From the NCBI RefSeq assembly GCF_026341515.1, contig NZ_JAPEOK010000001.1:5518001-5582000 (forward strand): a stretch of 64,000 nucleotides of DNA, given 5' to 3'. Positions 42,284 to 51,856 of this stretch are shown in pieces. The translations under genes and the position numbers were made by a program. The stretch's first letter is position 1; each line of letters begins with the position of its first letter. The notes beneath the pieces are model-generated. The model was given only the letters and a program-made list of their open reading frames with translations. It did not search any database and had not been told where the DNA came from. Source of the stretch: Streptomyces sp. NBC_00878 (GTDB lineage Bacteria; Actinomycetota; Actinomycetes; Streptomycetales; Streptomycetaceae).

Positions 42284-42799
42284 ATGGCGCTGTTTCTTGG
42301 TCTCGGCATCGCGGGAATCGTTCTGCTGGTCCTGACGTTCGTCTTCGACGGCGTACTCGAAGGGCTCTTCGGCGGGGCGGGTTTCCTGGACGGGCTCTTC
42401 GACGGACTGCTCTCGCTGCCGGTCATCGCCGGATTCGTCTCGATGCTCGGCTTCGGCGGGGCGCTCGTCCTCGGCACGACCGGGCTCGGCGCCGGTCCCG
42501 CCACCGCGGTGGGCATCGGCGCGGGCGCGGGGGCGGGCTGGCTGACCTGGCGGTTCAGCCGGGCCCTGATGCGGGACGAGCCGTCCGCGACGCCGCGCGG
42601 CACCGACCTCGTGGGCAGTTCGGGCTCGGTCGTCACACCGATCCCGGCCGACGGCTACGGCGAGGTGCTCGTGTATCTCGCGGGCCAGCCGGTGAAGCTG
42701 GCGGCGAAGAGTCCCGAGCCGGTGGCCCGGGGTGCCGAGATCTGGGTCGAAGAGTCGCTGTCACCGACGTCGGTGGCGGTCCGCCCGGTCCAGCGCTGA
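42284..42799 (+). CDS. NfeD-like membrane protein
   Basis: A 171-residue protein with two or three N-terminal membrane helices (ALFLGLGIAGIVLLVLTFV, LPVIAGFVSMLGFGGALVLG, ATAVGIGAGAGAG) and a C-terminal OB-like domain (DLVGSSGSVVTPIPADGYGEVLVYLAGQPVKLAA). The layout and the flotillin gene downstream identify it as an NfeD-type partner that helps organise flotillin assemblies. GGGGAGG precedes ATG 42284; an in-frame GTG at 42254 is less likely. Confidence 0.85.
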   Translation: MALFLGLGIAGIVLLVLTFVFDGVLEGLFGGAGFLDGLFDGLLSLPVIAGFVSMLGFGGALVLGTTGLGAGPATAVGIGAGAGAGWLTWRFSRALMRDEPSATPRGTDLVGSSGSVVTPIPADGYGEVLVYLAGQPVKLAAKSPEPVARGAEIWVEESLSPTSVAVRPVQR

Positions 42800-42871
42800 A
42801 GCCCTGTCTGTCCCGTAACCCGTACCGCTCGTACTGATCTGCCGCCTGGGGGCGGCAGGGGGGAATCCACC

Positions 42872-44293
42872 ATGAGTCCAGTTCTCGTCGCGGTCGTGGG
42901 AGTCGTCGTACTCCTCGTACTGCTCGCGCTCGTCGTCGTCACCCGTTACAAGGTGGCCGGGCCCAGCCAGGCGTTCATCGTCACGGGCAGGCGCGGCAAG
43001 AAGTCCACCGACCCGGACACCGGCCGGGTGTTCACCGACAACAGCGGCCAGAAGGTCGTGGTCGGCGGCGGTGTCTTCGTCGTGCCGTTCGTGCAGCAGA
43101 AGTTCACCCTGGACCTGTCCTCGCGGCACATTCCGATCTCGGTGCGTGGCGCGGTCACGCTGCGCGGCGTCAAGGCGAACCTCGAAGGCGTCGCCATCGT
43201 CAAGGTCGGCGGCACCGAGGACTCCATCCGCGCCGCGGCCCAGCGGTTCCTGATGCAGCAGGACGGCATCGTCGGCTTCACCCAGGAGGTGCTGTCCGGC
43301 GCGCTGCGTTCCATCGTGGGCCGGATGTCGGTCGAGGACATCATCCGGGACCGTGCCGCGTTCGCCGGGCAGGTCGCGGAGGAGGCGGAGGCGAGCCTGT
43401 CCGGGCAGGGCCTGGTGCTCGACGCCTTCCAGATCCAGGACATCACCACCGAGGGCTCCTACCTGGAGGACCTCGGCCGCCCCGAGGCCGCCCGCGCCAG
43501 GCAGGAGGCCGACATCGCCGAGGCGGTGGCCCGGCGCGCCGCCGAACAGGCCCGGCTGAAGGCCGAGGAGGAGATCGCGATCGCTCAGCGGACCTTCGCC
43601 CTCAAGACGGCGGAGATCAAGGCCGAGACGGACGAGGCCGCGGCCCGTGCCGCGGCGGCCGGCCCGCTGGCCGAGGCGGCCCGCTCGCAGGAGGTGCTCG
43701 CCGAGCAGGAGAAGGTCGCCCAGCGGCAGGCCGCGCTGACCGACCGCGAGCTGGACACCAAGGTCCGCAAGCCCGCCGACGCCGCCCGCTACCAGGCCGA
43801 GCAGGAGGCCGAGGCCCGGCGTATCGCGCAGGTCAAGGAGGCCGAGGCGGACGCCCAGCGGTCCAGGCTGACCGGTGAGGGCGAGAAGGCGCACCGCGCG
43901 GCGCTCGCCGACGCCGTACGCATCGAGGGTGAGGCGGAGGCCGCCGCGATCGGGGCGAAGGGGGCGGCCGAGGCCGAGGCGATGCGGAAGAAGGCCGACG
44001 CGTTCGCGCAGTACGGCGATGCGGCCGTGCTGCAGATGCTTGTCGAGGTGTTGCCGCAGGTTGTCGCCAAGGCGTCCGAGCCGCTCAGCGCCATCGACAA
44101 GATGACGGTGATCTCTACGGATGGGGCGAGCCAGTTGTCGCGTACGGTCGCGGACAACGTCGCCCAGGGGGTCGAACTCCTCAGCTCCACGACGGGCGTT
44201 GACCTTGCGGAGCTTCTCAAGGGGATCACTGCGCCGAAGCCGGCGGGCGCTGTCGCGGTCGAGGCCAACGGGAAGATCGAAGTGAGTGACTGA
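42872..44293 (+). CDS. Flotillin-like SPFH-domain protein
   Basis: A 473-residue protein with one N-terminal membrane helix (about 2-24), an SPFH/band-7 domain (about 27-200; VVGGGVFVVPFVQQKFTLDL) and a long Glu/Ala-rich coiled coil (about 200-390) that drives oligomerisation, ending in a short tail. Flotillins scaffold membrane microdomains. It follows the NfeD-like gene by 72 bp and forms an operon with it. Confidence 0.93.
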   Translation: MSPVLVAVVGVVVLLVLLALVVVTRYKVAGPSQAFIVTGRRGKKSTDPDTGRVFTDNSGQKVVVGGGVFVVPFVQQKFTLDLSSRHIPISVRGAVTLRGVKANLEGVAIVKVGGTEDSIRAAAQRFLMQQDGIVGFTQEVLSGALRSIVGRMSVEDIIRDRAAFAGQVAEEAEASLSGQGLVLDAFQIQDITTEGSYLEDLGRPEAARARQEADIAEAVARRAAEQARLKAEEEIAIAQRTFALKTAEIKAETDEAAARAAAAGPLAEAARSQEVLAEQEKVAQRQAALTDRELDTKVRKPADAARYQAEQEAEARRIAQVKEAEADAQRSRLTGEGEKAHRAALADAVRIEGEAEAAAIGAKGAAEAEAMRKKADAFAQYGDAAVLQMLVEVLPQVVAKASEPLSAIDKMTVISTDGASQLSRTVADNVAQGVELLSSTTGVDLAELLKGITAPKPAGAVAVEANGKIEVSD

Positions 44294-44316
44294 CGGTACG
44301 GGTTGAGATGTGGCTG

Positions 44317-44403
44317 CGGGCGCGTGGGGGCTGGTCGCGCAGTTCCCCGCGCCCCTGAAAGCGCGGCTGCGCCGCGACCAGCCACCCCACCGGGCCGCAG
44401 CCA
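44317..44403. repeat. Dispersed palindromic intergenic repeat, copy 7
   Basis: GGGGGCTGGTCGCGCAGTTC, CCCGCGCCCCTGAAAGCGCG and GCGCCGCGACCAGCC, nearly the sequence of copy 1 in the same modular order. Between the flotillin gene and the antiporter operon. Confidence 0.85.
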
Positions 44404-44483
44404 AATCCATTCCGCAGGCCGCCGTAGGGTGAACGCACACCTAGATCGACGCCGGACACGGGACACCAGACAGGGGAGCAGTC

Positions 44484-44969
44484 ATGGGTACTCCACGCCT
44501 GAGCAGTACGCCGTTGCCGGGGATCGGTGTGCGGTACGACCTGACGACGCGCGAGCAGCGCCGGCTGTCGGTGGTCGCGCACCGGGACGGCGGCCGGACA
44601 CTGAGCGCGTACCGGACGGACGACCCGGACGCCTGCGCCCTCTCCGTACGGCTCACCTCAGGTGAGTCCACGGCGCTCATCGACGCGCTGATGCCCGCGC
44701 ACCACAGCCCGAACCTGCTCTCCACCACCGAACTGGGCCTGGTGGCCGAGCGGATCGAGCTGTCGTCGACCTCGCACTGGAACGGCCGGCTGCTGGGCGA
44801 CACCCGGCTGCGGACCGAGACCGGCGTCTCGATCGTCGCGGTCCTGCGCCGGGCCGAGGCCATCCCGTCCCCCGTGCCGGACTTCCGGCTGGCCGGTGGC
44901 GACATCCTCATCGTGATCGGCACCCGCGAGGGCGTCGAGGCCGCGGCGGCGATACTCGGAAGGGAGTGA
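44484..44969 (+). CDS. cpeA: RCK_C-domain regulatory subunit of a cation/proton antiporter
   Basis: A 161-residue cytoplasmic protein with an N-terminal KhtT-like domain (GIGVRYDLTTREQRRLSVVAHRDGGR) and a C-terminal RCK_C (TrkA-C) domain (about 80-160; TGVSIVAVLRR, FRLAGGDILIVIGT). It is coupled by a GTGA overlap to the antiporter gene. I recall that the Streptomyces counterpart CpeA binds c-di-AMP to control the exchanger CpeB; that role is transferred by homology and context. Confidence 0.82.
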   Translation: MGTPRLSSTPLPGIGVRYDLTTREQRRLSVVAHRDGGRTLSAYRTDDPDACALSVRLTSGESTALIDALMPAHHSPNLLSTTELGLVAERIELSSTSHWNGRLLGDTRLRTETGVSIVAVLRRAEAIPSPVPDFRLAGGDILIVIGTREGVEAAAAILGRE

Positions 44970-46216
44970 GCGCGGTGCACTCGTCCGCGACGTTCCTGAT
45001 CGAGTTCGGCGCGATCATCCTGGCCCTCGGACTGCTCGGCCGGTTCGCCGGACGCTTCCAGTTCTCGCCCATACCCCTCTATCTGCTGGCCGGTCTCGCC
45101 TTCGGCGAGGGCGGGCTGCTCCCGCTGGGCACCAGTGAGGAGTTCGTCGCGATCGGCGCCGAGATCGGCGTCGTCCTGCTGCTGCTCATGCTCGGCCTGG
45201 AGTACACGGCGACCGACCTGGTCTCCAACCTCAAGACCCAGTACCCGGCGGGCCTGGTGGACGCCGCCCTGAACGCCCTGCCGGGCGCGGCGATGGCGCT
45301 GCTGCTCGGCTGGGGCCCGGTCGCCGCCGTCGTGCTGGCCGGCGTCACCTGGATCTCCTCCTCCGGTGTCATCGCCAAGGTCCTGGGCGACCTGGGACGG
45401 CTCGGCAACCGCGAGACCCCGGTGATCCTCAGCATCCTGGTCCTCGAAGACCTCTCCATGGCCGTCTATCTGCCGATCATCACCGCGCTGCTGGCCGGCG
45501 CCGGTCTGGCGGCGGGCAGCGCCACGCTCGCGATCGCGCTCGGCGCCGCCGGACTCGTTCTCGTGATCGCGGTGCGCTACGGCCGCCACATCTCCCGTTT
45601 CGTCTCCAGCGACGACCCCGAGAAGCTGCTGCTGGTCGTCCTGGGCCTGACCCTGCTGGTCGCGGGTGTCGCGCAGCAGCTCCAGGTCTCCGCGGCCGTG
45701 GGTGCGTTCCTGGTCGGCATCGCGCTGTCCGGCGAGGTCGCCGAGGGCGCGCACGGACTGCTCTCGCCGCTGCGCGACCTGTTCGCCGCCGTGTTCTTCG
45801 TCTTCTTCGGCCTGCACACCGACCCGGCGAGCATTCCGCCGGTTCTGCTGCCCGCGCTGGCGCTGGCGGTCGTCACCGCCGGCACGAAGATCGCCACCGG
45901 CTACTGGGCCGCCAAGCGGGCCGGGATCTCCGCGAAGGGCCGTTGGCGGGCGGGCGGCACGCTGGTGGCCCGGGGCGAGTTCTCCATCGTCATCGCCGGG
46001 CTGGCCGTCACGTCCGGCATCGAACCCTCACTCGGTCCGCTGGCCACGGCGTACGTCCTGATCCTGGTGATCGTCGGTCCGCTCACCGCGCGGTACACCG
46101 AGCCGCTGGCCACGCGGCTGACCGGGCGGTCGCGTCGTACGGCCGCCGCCGCGGGGGGTGAGGCGCCGCAGGACCGGGACCTTGTCCCGAGCCCTGACGC
46201 GCCTGCCGAGAAATAG
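44966..46216 (+). CDS. cpeB: CPA2-family cation/proton antiporter
   Basis: A 416-residue membrane protein with about 12 helices, of the KefB/KhtU type. Landmarks are PLYLLAGLAFGEGG, LLLLMLGLEYT and WISSSGVIAKVLGDLGRLGNRETPVILSILVLEDL with the conserved acidic residues, then VGAFLVGIALSG and ARGEFSIVIAGL. It exchanges K+ or Na+ for protons and is probably gated by the upstream RCK_C subunit. Its GTG start lies inside the GTGA overlap after AGGGA. Confidence 0.9.
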   Translation: MSAVHSSATFLIEFGAIILALGLLGRFAGRFQFSPIPLYLLAGLAFGEGGLLPLGTSEEFVAIGAEIGVVLLLLMLGLEYTATDLVSNLKTQYPAGLVDAALNALPGAAMALLLGWGPVAAVVLAGVTWISSSGVIAKVLGDLGRLGNRETPVILSILVLEDLSMAVYLPIITALLAGAGLAAGSATLAIALGAAGLVLVIAVRYGRHISRFVSSDDPEKLLLVVLGLTLLVAGVAQQLQVSAAVGAFLVGIALSGEVAEGAHGLLSPLRDLFAAVFFVFFGLHTDPASIPPVLLPALALAVVTAGTKIATGYWAAKRAGISAKGRWRAGGTLVARGEFSIVIAGLAVTSGIEPSLGPLATAYVLILVIVGPLTARYTEPLATRLTGRSRRTAAAAGGEAPQDRDLVPSPDAPAEK

Positions 46217-46229
46217 CCGCCGGGCGGGT

Positions 46230-46272
46230 GGGCGCCTGCGGGTGCGTGGGGGCTGGTCGCGCCCACTCGAGG
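46230..46272. repeat. Dispersed palindromic intergenic repeat, partial copy 8
   Basis: GCGTGGGGGCTGGTCGCGCC followed by CACTCGAGGG, the left half of the element only. The remainder of the gap up to 46525 holds a 17-bp direct repeat TCACGGCCTCCACCAAG (46477-46493 and 46501-46517) and no gene. Confidence 0.75.
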
Positions 46273-46525
46273 GTTCCCGTCCTCGGCCAGTCACCGGATT
46301 TTCGCGACTGCCAACGCGCCCCGGCGTGCGCGGACGTCCCGTACCGTCGTTCCAGGCGGTTGTGTTTTCGCAGGTCAGAGGTGGTGAAAGCGTTCCAGCG
46401 TCCCGTGCTGGCCGAGGTTCCTTGCCCGGTCGCCGATGGCTCCCGTTTCCTGGAGGCAGTTCGGAACGATCACGCCTCACGGCCTCCACCAAGCGAGGTC
46501 TCACGGCCTCCACCAAGGGATAGTC

Positions 46526-47230
46526 ATGCGCTTCACGAACGTCCGCCGCCAGACCCTGCTCGCCGCGCTCGGCCTCGCTGCCGCCGTCACGCTCACCGCG
46601 TGCAACCCCGGAGGCGACAACGCGTCGGGCAACTCGTCGTCGAGCGCACCGGCCGCCTCGGCCGACACCGGCAAGGACACCGGCGGCAAGGAGACGGGCG
46701 GCTCGGGCAGCAGCGGTACCTCCGGCTCGGGCGGCAGTGGCTCCTCCAGCGGATCGAACGCCGGTGACGACGCCAAGGGCACAGTCGCCGGTACGGGTTC
46801 GGGCTCGGGTGCCAACGCGACCAAGTGCCGCACCGACGAGCTTGAGGTCAACGCCGAAGACAACACCACCGACAAGAAGGAGGGTGTCGTCACCGTTTCG
46901 TTCAAGAACGCCGGCGGCCGCGACTGCACAATGGTGGGTTACGCGGGCGTCGACCTGAAGACCGCCGACGGCGACACCCTCTCCGTCGCGCGCGACGGCC
47001 AACAGTCAGCCGACCTGGCGGTCCTCAAGAACGGCGAGTCCGCCGCCTTCAACATCACGTTCCCCGCCAACGACTCCGGCGGCTCCGGTGTCCGTCTGAA
47101 GGACATCCTCGTCACGCCCCCGAACGAGACCAAGTACGTCCGTGTCGCCTGGCCCGCGGGTTCCCTCCCGGTCTCGGACGGCTCCTCGGGCCCCAAGCTG
47201 GAGATGAACCCCCCGGGCAAGGTCGGCTGA
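46526..47230 (+). CDS. DUF4232-domain lipoprotein
   Basis: A 234-residue secreted protein with signal peptide and lipobox VTLTAC, a long Gly/Ser/Thr-rich linker (about residues 27-95) and a C-terminal DUF4232 beta-sandwich (about 98-230; CRTDELEVNAED, VSFKNAGGRDCTMVGYAGVDL). The two Cys probably form a disulfide. Function of the domain is unknown; it is common in Streptomyces cell envelopes. AAGGGA precedes the ATG. Confidence 0.88.
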   Translation: MRFTNVRRQTLLAALGLAAAVTLTACNPGGDNASGNSSSSAPAASADTGKDTGGKETGGSGSSGTSGSGGSGSSSGSNAGDDAKGTVAGTGSGSGANATKCRTDELEVNAEDNTTDKKEGVVTVSFKNAGGRDCTMVGYAGVDLKTADGDTLSVARDGQQSADLAVLKNGESAAFNITFPANDSGGSGVRLKDILVTPPNETKYVRVAWPAGSLPVSDGSSGPKLEMNPPGKVG

Positions 47231-47529
47231 GGCCCGGTACGTACGACAGTCGGCTGAAGCCTCGTACGTAGGAGACTGGTACGGCCCGTGCGACAGCCGG
47301 GCCGGCCATGGTCACGCCACTCCGTGAGACTCGGCGCGGACCTGGTCCTCGGCGCTCTCGGCCGGTACTTTGCGATTCCTTTACACTGGGTGCGACGTGT
47401 CCATCAGGGCACGTCACATGACCTTGAGCGCGAGTGAAGGAGCGACGGTTCCGCGATGGGTGAACCTCCCAGTACCAGCCGTGCCAAGCCCGGCCCGAGA
47501 CGCACGCGTGACGGAGCGGGGGCGGCACG

Positions 47530-48954
47530 GTGACCGAGATCCTGCTGCTTCTGCTCGCCCTGCTGCTCACGCTCGCCTGTGCCGTGTTCGTGGCGGCCGA
47601 GTTCTCGCTGACCACCGTCGAGCGCGGTGACCTGGAGCGGGCCGCCGAGGCGGGCGAGCGGGGCGCCGACGGCGCGCTGAAGGCGGTGCGGCGGCTGACG
47701 CTCCAACTGTCCGGGGCGCAGCTGGGCATCACCGTCACCTCGCTGGTGATCGGCATGCTCGCCGAGCCGTCGCTCGCCGTGCTGCTGAAGGGGCCGCTGG
47801 AGTCGGCCGGTCTGGGCGGCGCCGCCTCGACCGTGGCGACCGTGCTCGGCGTGGTCGTCTCCACCGTCGTCCTGATGGTGGTCGGCGAGCTGGTGCCGAA
47901 GAACTGGGCGATCTCGCGCCCGCTGGCCGTCGCCAAGGTGGTCGCGGGCCCGCAGCGCGGATTCACGGCCGCGTTCGGCCCGTTCATCCATCACCTCAAC
48001 AACACCGCGAACCGTTTCGTACGCCGCGCCGGCCTGGAGCCCGCCGAGGAGCTGGCCTCCGCCCGCGGCCCCGAGGAACTCGTCGCGCTGGCCCAGCACT
48101 CGGCCGCCCAGGGCGCCCTGGAGCCGGACTCGGCGGAGCTCTTCGTCCGCACACTGCACCTGAGCGAGCTGACCGCGGAGAACGTGATGACCCCGCGCGT
48201 CGACGTACGGGCGCTGGAGTCGCGCGCCACGGCCGCCGACGCCGCCAACCTCACCCACGCGACCGGGCTGTCCCGCTTCCCGGTCTACCGCGACAGCCTG
48301 GACGAGGTCGTCGGCTCGGTCCACATTCGTGACGTACTCGCCCTGGAGCCGGACAAGCGGGCCGTCACACCCGTCACCGAGCTGGCCACGGCCCCGCTGC
48401 TGGTGCCCGACACCCTGCCGGCCGACCGCCTCCTGGAGCGGATGCGGACGGCCCGCACCATGGCCGTCGTCATCGACGAGTACGGCGGTACGGCGGGCGT
48501 GGCGACGGTCGAGGACATCGTCGAGGAGGTCGTCGGCGAGGTGCGCGACGAGCACGACCCCGTCGAGGTGCCCGACCTGCTGCCCGCCCCCGCGTCCGCG
48601 GACGGCCGCGCGGTCTGGGAGGCGGACGGGGGCGTACGGATCGACGAACTCGCCGCGATAGGCCTGCGGGCGCCGGAGGGTCCGTACGAGACCGTCGCCG
48701 GCCTGGTCGCCACGCGGCTCGCCCGGATCCCGGCCGCGGGCGACGCGCTCGACCTCGACGGCTGGCGCCTCGACGTCCTCGACGTGGAGCACCACCGGGC
48801 GGACCGGGTCCGCATCACGGAACCGGCCACGCGCAAGTCTGTTCACGACTCGGCTCCCGGGTCCGCTCACGAGCCGGCCACCGCGTCTGCTCATGGGTCG
48901 GCCACCGCGTCTGCTCATGGGGCGGCCGGCCAGAGCGTGGAGGAGTCCCGATGA
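47530..48954 (+). CDS. CNNM/CorC (hemolysin-type) membrane protein with CBS domains, first of pair
   Basis: A 474-residue protein: an N-terminal DUF21 (CNNM) transmembrane domain (about 1-190; LQLSGAQLGITVTSLVIGMLAEP, VGELVPKNWAI), two CBS domains (about 215-335; VMTPRVDVRALE, VVIDEYGGTAGVATVEDIVEE) and a CorC/HlyC C-terminal domain (about 350-435). These proteins are linked to Mg2+/Co2+ transport. A Ser/Ala/His-rich repeat tail (PATASAHGSATASAHG) is unusual. Overlaps the next gene by four bases. Confidence 0.92.
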   Translation: MTEILLLLLALLLTLACAVFVAAEFSLTTVERGDLERAAEAGERGADGALKAVRRLTLQLSGAQLGITVTSLVIGMLAEPSLAVLLKGPLESAGLGGAASTVATVLGVVVSTVVLMVVGELVPKNWAISRPLAVAKVVAGPQRGFTAAFGPFIHHLNNTANRFVRRAGLEPAEELASARGPEELVALAQHSAAQGALEPDSAELFVRTLHLSELTAENVMTPRVDVRALESRATAADAANLTHATGLSRFPVYRDSLDEVVGSVHIRDVLALEPDKRAVTPVTELATAPLLVPDTLPADRLLERMRTARTMAVVIDEYGGTAGVATVEDIVEEVVGEVRDEHDPVEVPDLLPAPASADGRAVWEADGGVRIDELAAIGLRAPEGPYETVAGLVATRLARIPAAGDALDLDGWRLDVLDVEHHRADRVRITEPATRKSVHDSAPGSAHEPATASAHGSATASAHGAAGQSVEESR

Positions 48955-49982
48955 GCACGATCACGACCCTCCAACTGGCCATCGGCGCCCTGACCCTGCT
49001 GACCAACGCGTTCTTCGTCGGCGCGGAGTTCGCCCTGATCTCCGTACGCCGGAGCCAGATCGAACCGCGTGCCCAGAAGGGCGACAAGCGGGCCCGGATG
49101 ACCCTGTGGGGCCTCAGGCACATCTCCGCGATGATGGCGACCGCCCAACTCGGCATCACCGTCTCGTCGTTGGTGCTGGGCGCGGTCGCCGAACCGGCCA
49201 TCGCGCATCTGCTGGAGCCCGCCTTCGAGGCGGCCAGCGTCCCGGACGCCCTCGTCCACCCGATCGCCTTCGTGATCGCGCTCACCGTGGCGACGTATCT
49301 GCACATGCTGATCGGCGAGATGATCCCGAAGAACCTCGCGCTCGCCGCGCCGGTGCCCGCCGCGCTGCTGCTCGGCCCGCCCCTGGTGGCCCTCACCCGG
49401 GCGCTGAAGCCGGTCGTCTTCGGTATCAACGCCTTCGCCAACGCCCTGCTGAAGCTGCTGCGGGTCGAGGCCAAGGGCGAGGTGGAGTCGGTCTTCACCG
49501 ACGACCAGCTCGCCCGCATGGTCGTGGACTCCAGCCAGGCCGGGCTGCTGCTGGCCGCGGACGGCGAACGGCTGCGCGACGCCCTGGAGTTGGGCACCCG
49601 CCCGGTCGGCGAGATCCTCGTCCCGGCCCAGCGGATGCGTACGGTCGAACACACCATCACCCCGGCACGGCTGGAGCGCGCGGCCGCCGAAGCCGGTTTC
49701 TCCCGCTTCCCCGTGACCGACGAGGACGGCACGCTGCTCGGCTACCTCCACATCAAGGACACCCTCGGCGTCGCCGACCGTGACCGCCCGTTCCCGCGTT
49801 CCGCCCTGCACGCGGTCACCCGTGTCCGTATCGACACCCCGCTCGACGACACCCTCACCGCGCTGCGCGCCAATGACAGCCACCTCGCGGCGGTCACCGG
49901 TGAGTCGGGGAAAGTCCTCGGCTTCGTCACGATGGAGGACGTGTTGTCGGAACTGGTCGGGCCGTCTCCGGCGGGGGTGTGA
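48951..49982 (+). CDS. CNNM/CorC membrane protein with CBS domains, second of pair
   Basis: A 343-residue paralogue of the preceding protein: DUF21 transmembrane domain (about 1-190; AQLGITVSSLVLGAVAEPA, IGEMIPKNLALAAP) and a CBS pair (about 205-335; RFPVTDEDGTLLGYLHIKDTL, GKVLGFVTMEDVLSELVG), but without the C-terminal CorC domain. The coupled pair probably forms a heteromer in the membrane. The ATG lies in an ATGA overlap. Confidence 0.92.
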   Translation: MSTITTLQLAIGALTLLTNAFFVGAEFALISVRRSQIEPRAQKGDKRARMTLWGLRHISAMMATAQLGITVSSLVLGAVAEPAIAHLLEPAFEAASVPDALVHPIAFVIALTVATYLHMLIGEMIPKNLALAAPVPAALLLGPPLVALTRALKPVVFGINAFANALLKLLRVEAKGEVESVFTDDQLARMVVDSSQAGLLLAADGERLRDALELGTRPVGEILVPAQRMRTVEHTITPARLERAAAEAGFSRFPVTDEDGTLLGYLHIKDTLGVADRDRPFPRSALHAVTRVRIDTPLDDTLTALRANDSHLAAVTGESGKVLGFVTMEDVLSELVGPSPAGV

Positions 49983-50079
49983 CCGGCGGCGTGGTCTACA
50001 CCACAGTGCTCCGCAACCCACTGCCACTATCGTCGCGAGTAGTCGCACGTCGTAACAGATCAGGTCGGAAGGGCGCGCT

Positions 50080-51813
50080 GTGTCGGACGAGGGGCGGTTG
50101 ATCGCCGGGCGGTACCGGCTGATCGAGCGGATCGGCCGCGGTGGCATGGGCACTGTGTGGCGCACCGAGGACGAGGTCCTCAGCCGTGAGATCGCCCTCA
50201 AGCGGCTGCACGTCCAGCAGCACCTCACCGAGGACGAGCTCGCCACCGTCTACGAACGCACCCGCCGGGAGGCACGCAGCGCCGCCCGCATCACCCACCC
50301 GAACGTGGTCGTCGTCCATGACGTCGTGGACGACGAGGGGCTGCCCTGCATCGTCATGGAGTACGTGCACGGCACCACCCTCGCCGACCTGCTGAAGGGC
50401 GGCGGGGCCCTACCGCCCGGTGAGGCCGCCCGGATCGGCGTCCGCATGATCGCCGCGCTGCGGGCCGCCCACGCCGCCGGAGTACTGCACCGCGACGTGA
50501 AGCCCGGCAACGTCCTGCTGGGCGGGAACGGCCGTGTCGTCCTCACCGACTTCGGCATCGCGATGGCGACCGGCAGCTCGACGCTGACGAAGACCGGCGA
50601 ACTCATCGGCTCGATCGACTACATGGCGCCGGAGCGGATGAGGGGCCACAAGCCCGGCCCCACCTCGGACCTCTGGGCGCTCGGCGCCACCCTCTACCAG
50701 TGCGTCGAGGGGCGGCCCCCGTTCCGCAGGAATACGGCGATGGAGACCGCGTACGCCGTCGCCGTCGACCCGCTCGCCCCCATGAAGCAGGCCGGTTCGC
50801 TGCAACCTCTCATCGAGATGCTGCTCGCCAAGGACCCGGAGAGCCGTCCGTCCGCGGAGGAGGCGGAACGCGCTCTGCGGGTCGTGGCATCGCGGAGCCC
50901 GGGCCCTGGCGCGGGCGAGACGGTGACGACCGAGACCACGTGGTCTCCGGCGACGGCGACGGCGACGGCGACGATGCCGGCGACTGGGGTGGCGGGGTCG
51001 ACGGGTGTGACCGGGGCGGCGAATCCGGTCGGCGCCACGATCACCGATTCGGCAATGGGGCCGGGGACGAGGCACGACTCGGGGTCGGCTTCCCCCCTCA
51101 CGTCCATGCCGCCCCCTCCCGCCGCCGACAGCAGTGGCAGCAGTGGCAGTGGTGATGCCCGCGGCGGTGGCAACGGTCGTGGCCGGGGCCGGGGGCGTCG
51201 TGCCCTCCTCTGGAGCGCGACCGCCGTGACGCTGGCCGCCGCGGCGGTCGCGGGCGGGCTCTACGTGATGGCCCCGGGCTACGGCTTGGGCGACAGCGCG
51301 CGGGACTCCGCGACGGAGCCCTCCCCCTCCTCCCCCTCACCCTCCGCGTCCGGGCCGCTGCCTCCCCCCGTCCCCCAGGGGTTCCACCTGATCAAGGACA
51401 AGACGCTGGGGGTCGCTTTCCCCGTCCCGGACGGCTGGAAGCGCAGCGGCAAGGCGAACACCGAACAGATCACCTACACCGACGAGTCGCGACTGGTCGA
51501 ACTCACCCTCGGCACCGTGAGCCCCGCGGGCGAGAACCCGATCTCCCACTTCGAGAACATCGAGGCGAACACCAAGCTCAACTACCCCACGTACCGGAAG
51601 CTGCGCATGCAGAGCACCACGTTCCGGGGAAAGCCCGCGGCGGTGTGGGAGTTCACCTTTCACGGCCAGGTCCGGTCCTTCCGTGCCATCGACTTCGGTT
51701 TCGGCGAGGTGGGCGGCACGGAGTACGACATCTACCTCTCGGCGCCGGAAGCGCAGTGGGGCAAGTACCGCCCTGTCTTCGACACGGCCAAGGCGGGCCT
51801 GCGCGTCGGTTGA
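50080..51813 (+). CDS. Transmembrane Ser/Thr protein kinase with extracytoplasmic sensor
   Basis: A 577-residue kinase with IGRGGMGTVW, IALKRL, HRDVKPGNVLL (about 137), TDFGIAMATG (about 156) and APERMRG. A Thr/Ala/Gly-rich linker leads to one membrane helix (about 375-397) and an extracytoplasmic domain of about 150 residues (GFHLIKDKTLGVAFPVPDGWKR; KPAAVWEFTFHGQVRSF) that is not PASTA. GGAAGGG precedes the GTG start. It is convergent with the GAF-ANTAR pair. Confidence 0.92.
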   Translation: MSDEGRLIAGRYRLIERIGRGGMGTVWRTEDEVLSREIALKRLHVQQHLTEDELATVYERTRREARSAARITHPNVVVVHDVVDDEGLPCIVMEYVHGTTLADLLKGGGALPPGEAARIGVRMIAALRAAHAAGVLHRDVKPGNVLLGGNGRVVLTDFGIAMATGSSTLTKTGELIGSIDYMAPERMRGHKPGPTSDLWALGATLYQCVEGRPPFRRNTAMETAYAVAVDPLAPMKQAGSLQPLIEMLLAKDPESRPSAEEAERALRVVASRSPGPGAGETVTTETTWSPATATATATMPATGVAGSTGVTGAANPVGATITDSAMGPGTRHDSGSASPLTSMPPPPAADSSGSSGSGDARGGGNGRGRGRGRRALLWSATAVTLAAAAVAGGLYVMAPGYGLGDSARDSATEPSPSSPSPSASGPLPPPVPQGFHLIKDKTLGVAFPVPDGWKRSGKANTEQITYTDESRLVELTLGTVSPAGENPISHFENIEANTKLNYPTYRKLRMQSTTFRGKPAAVWEFTFHGQVRSFRAIDFGFGEVGGTEYDIYLSAPEAQWGKYRPVFDTAKAGLRVG

Positions 51814-51856
51814 CGGGTCGGTCGACGGGTCGCTCGATGAGTCGGTCGACGATGGG

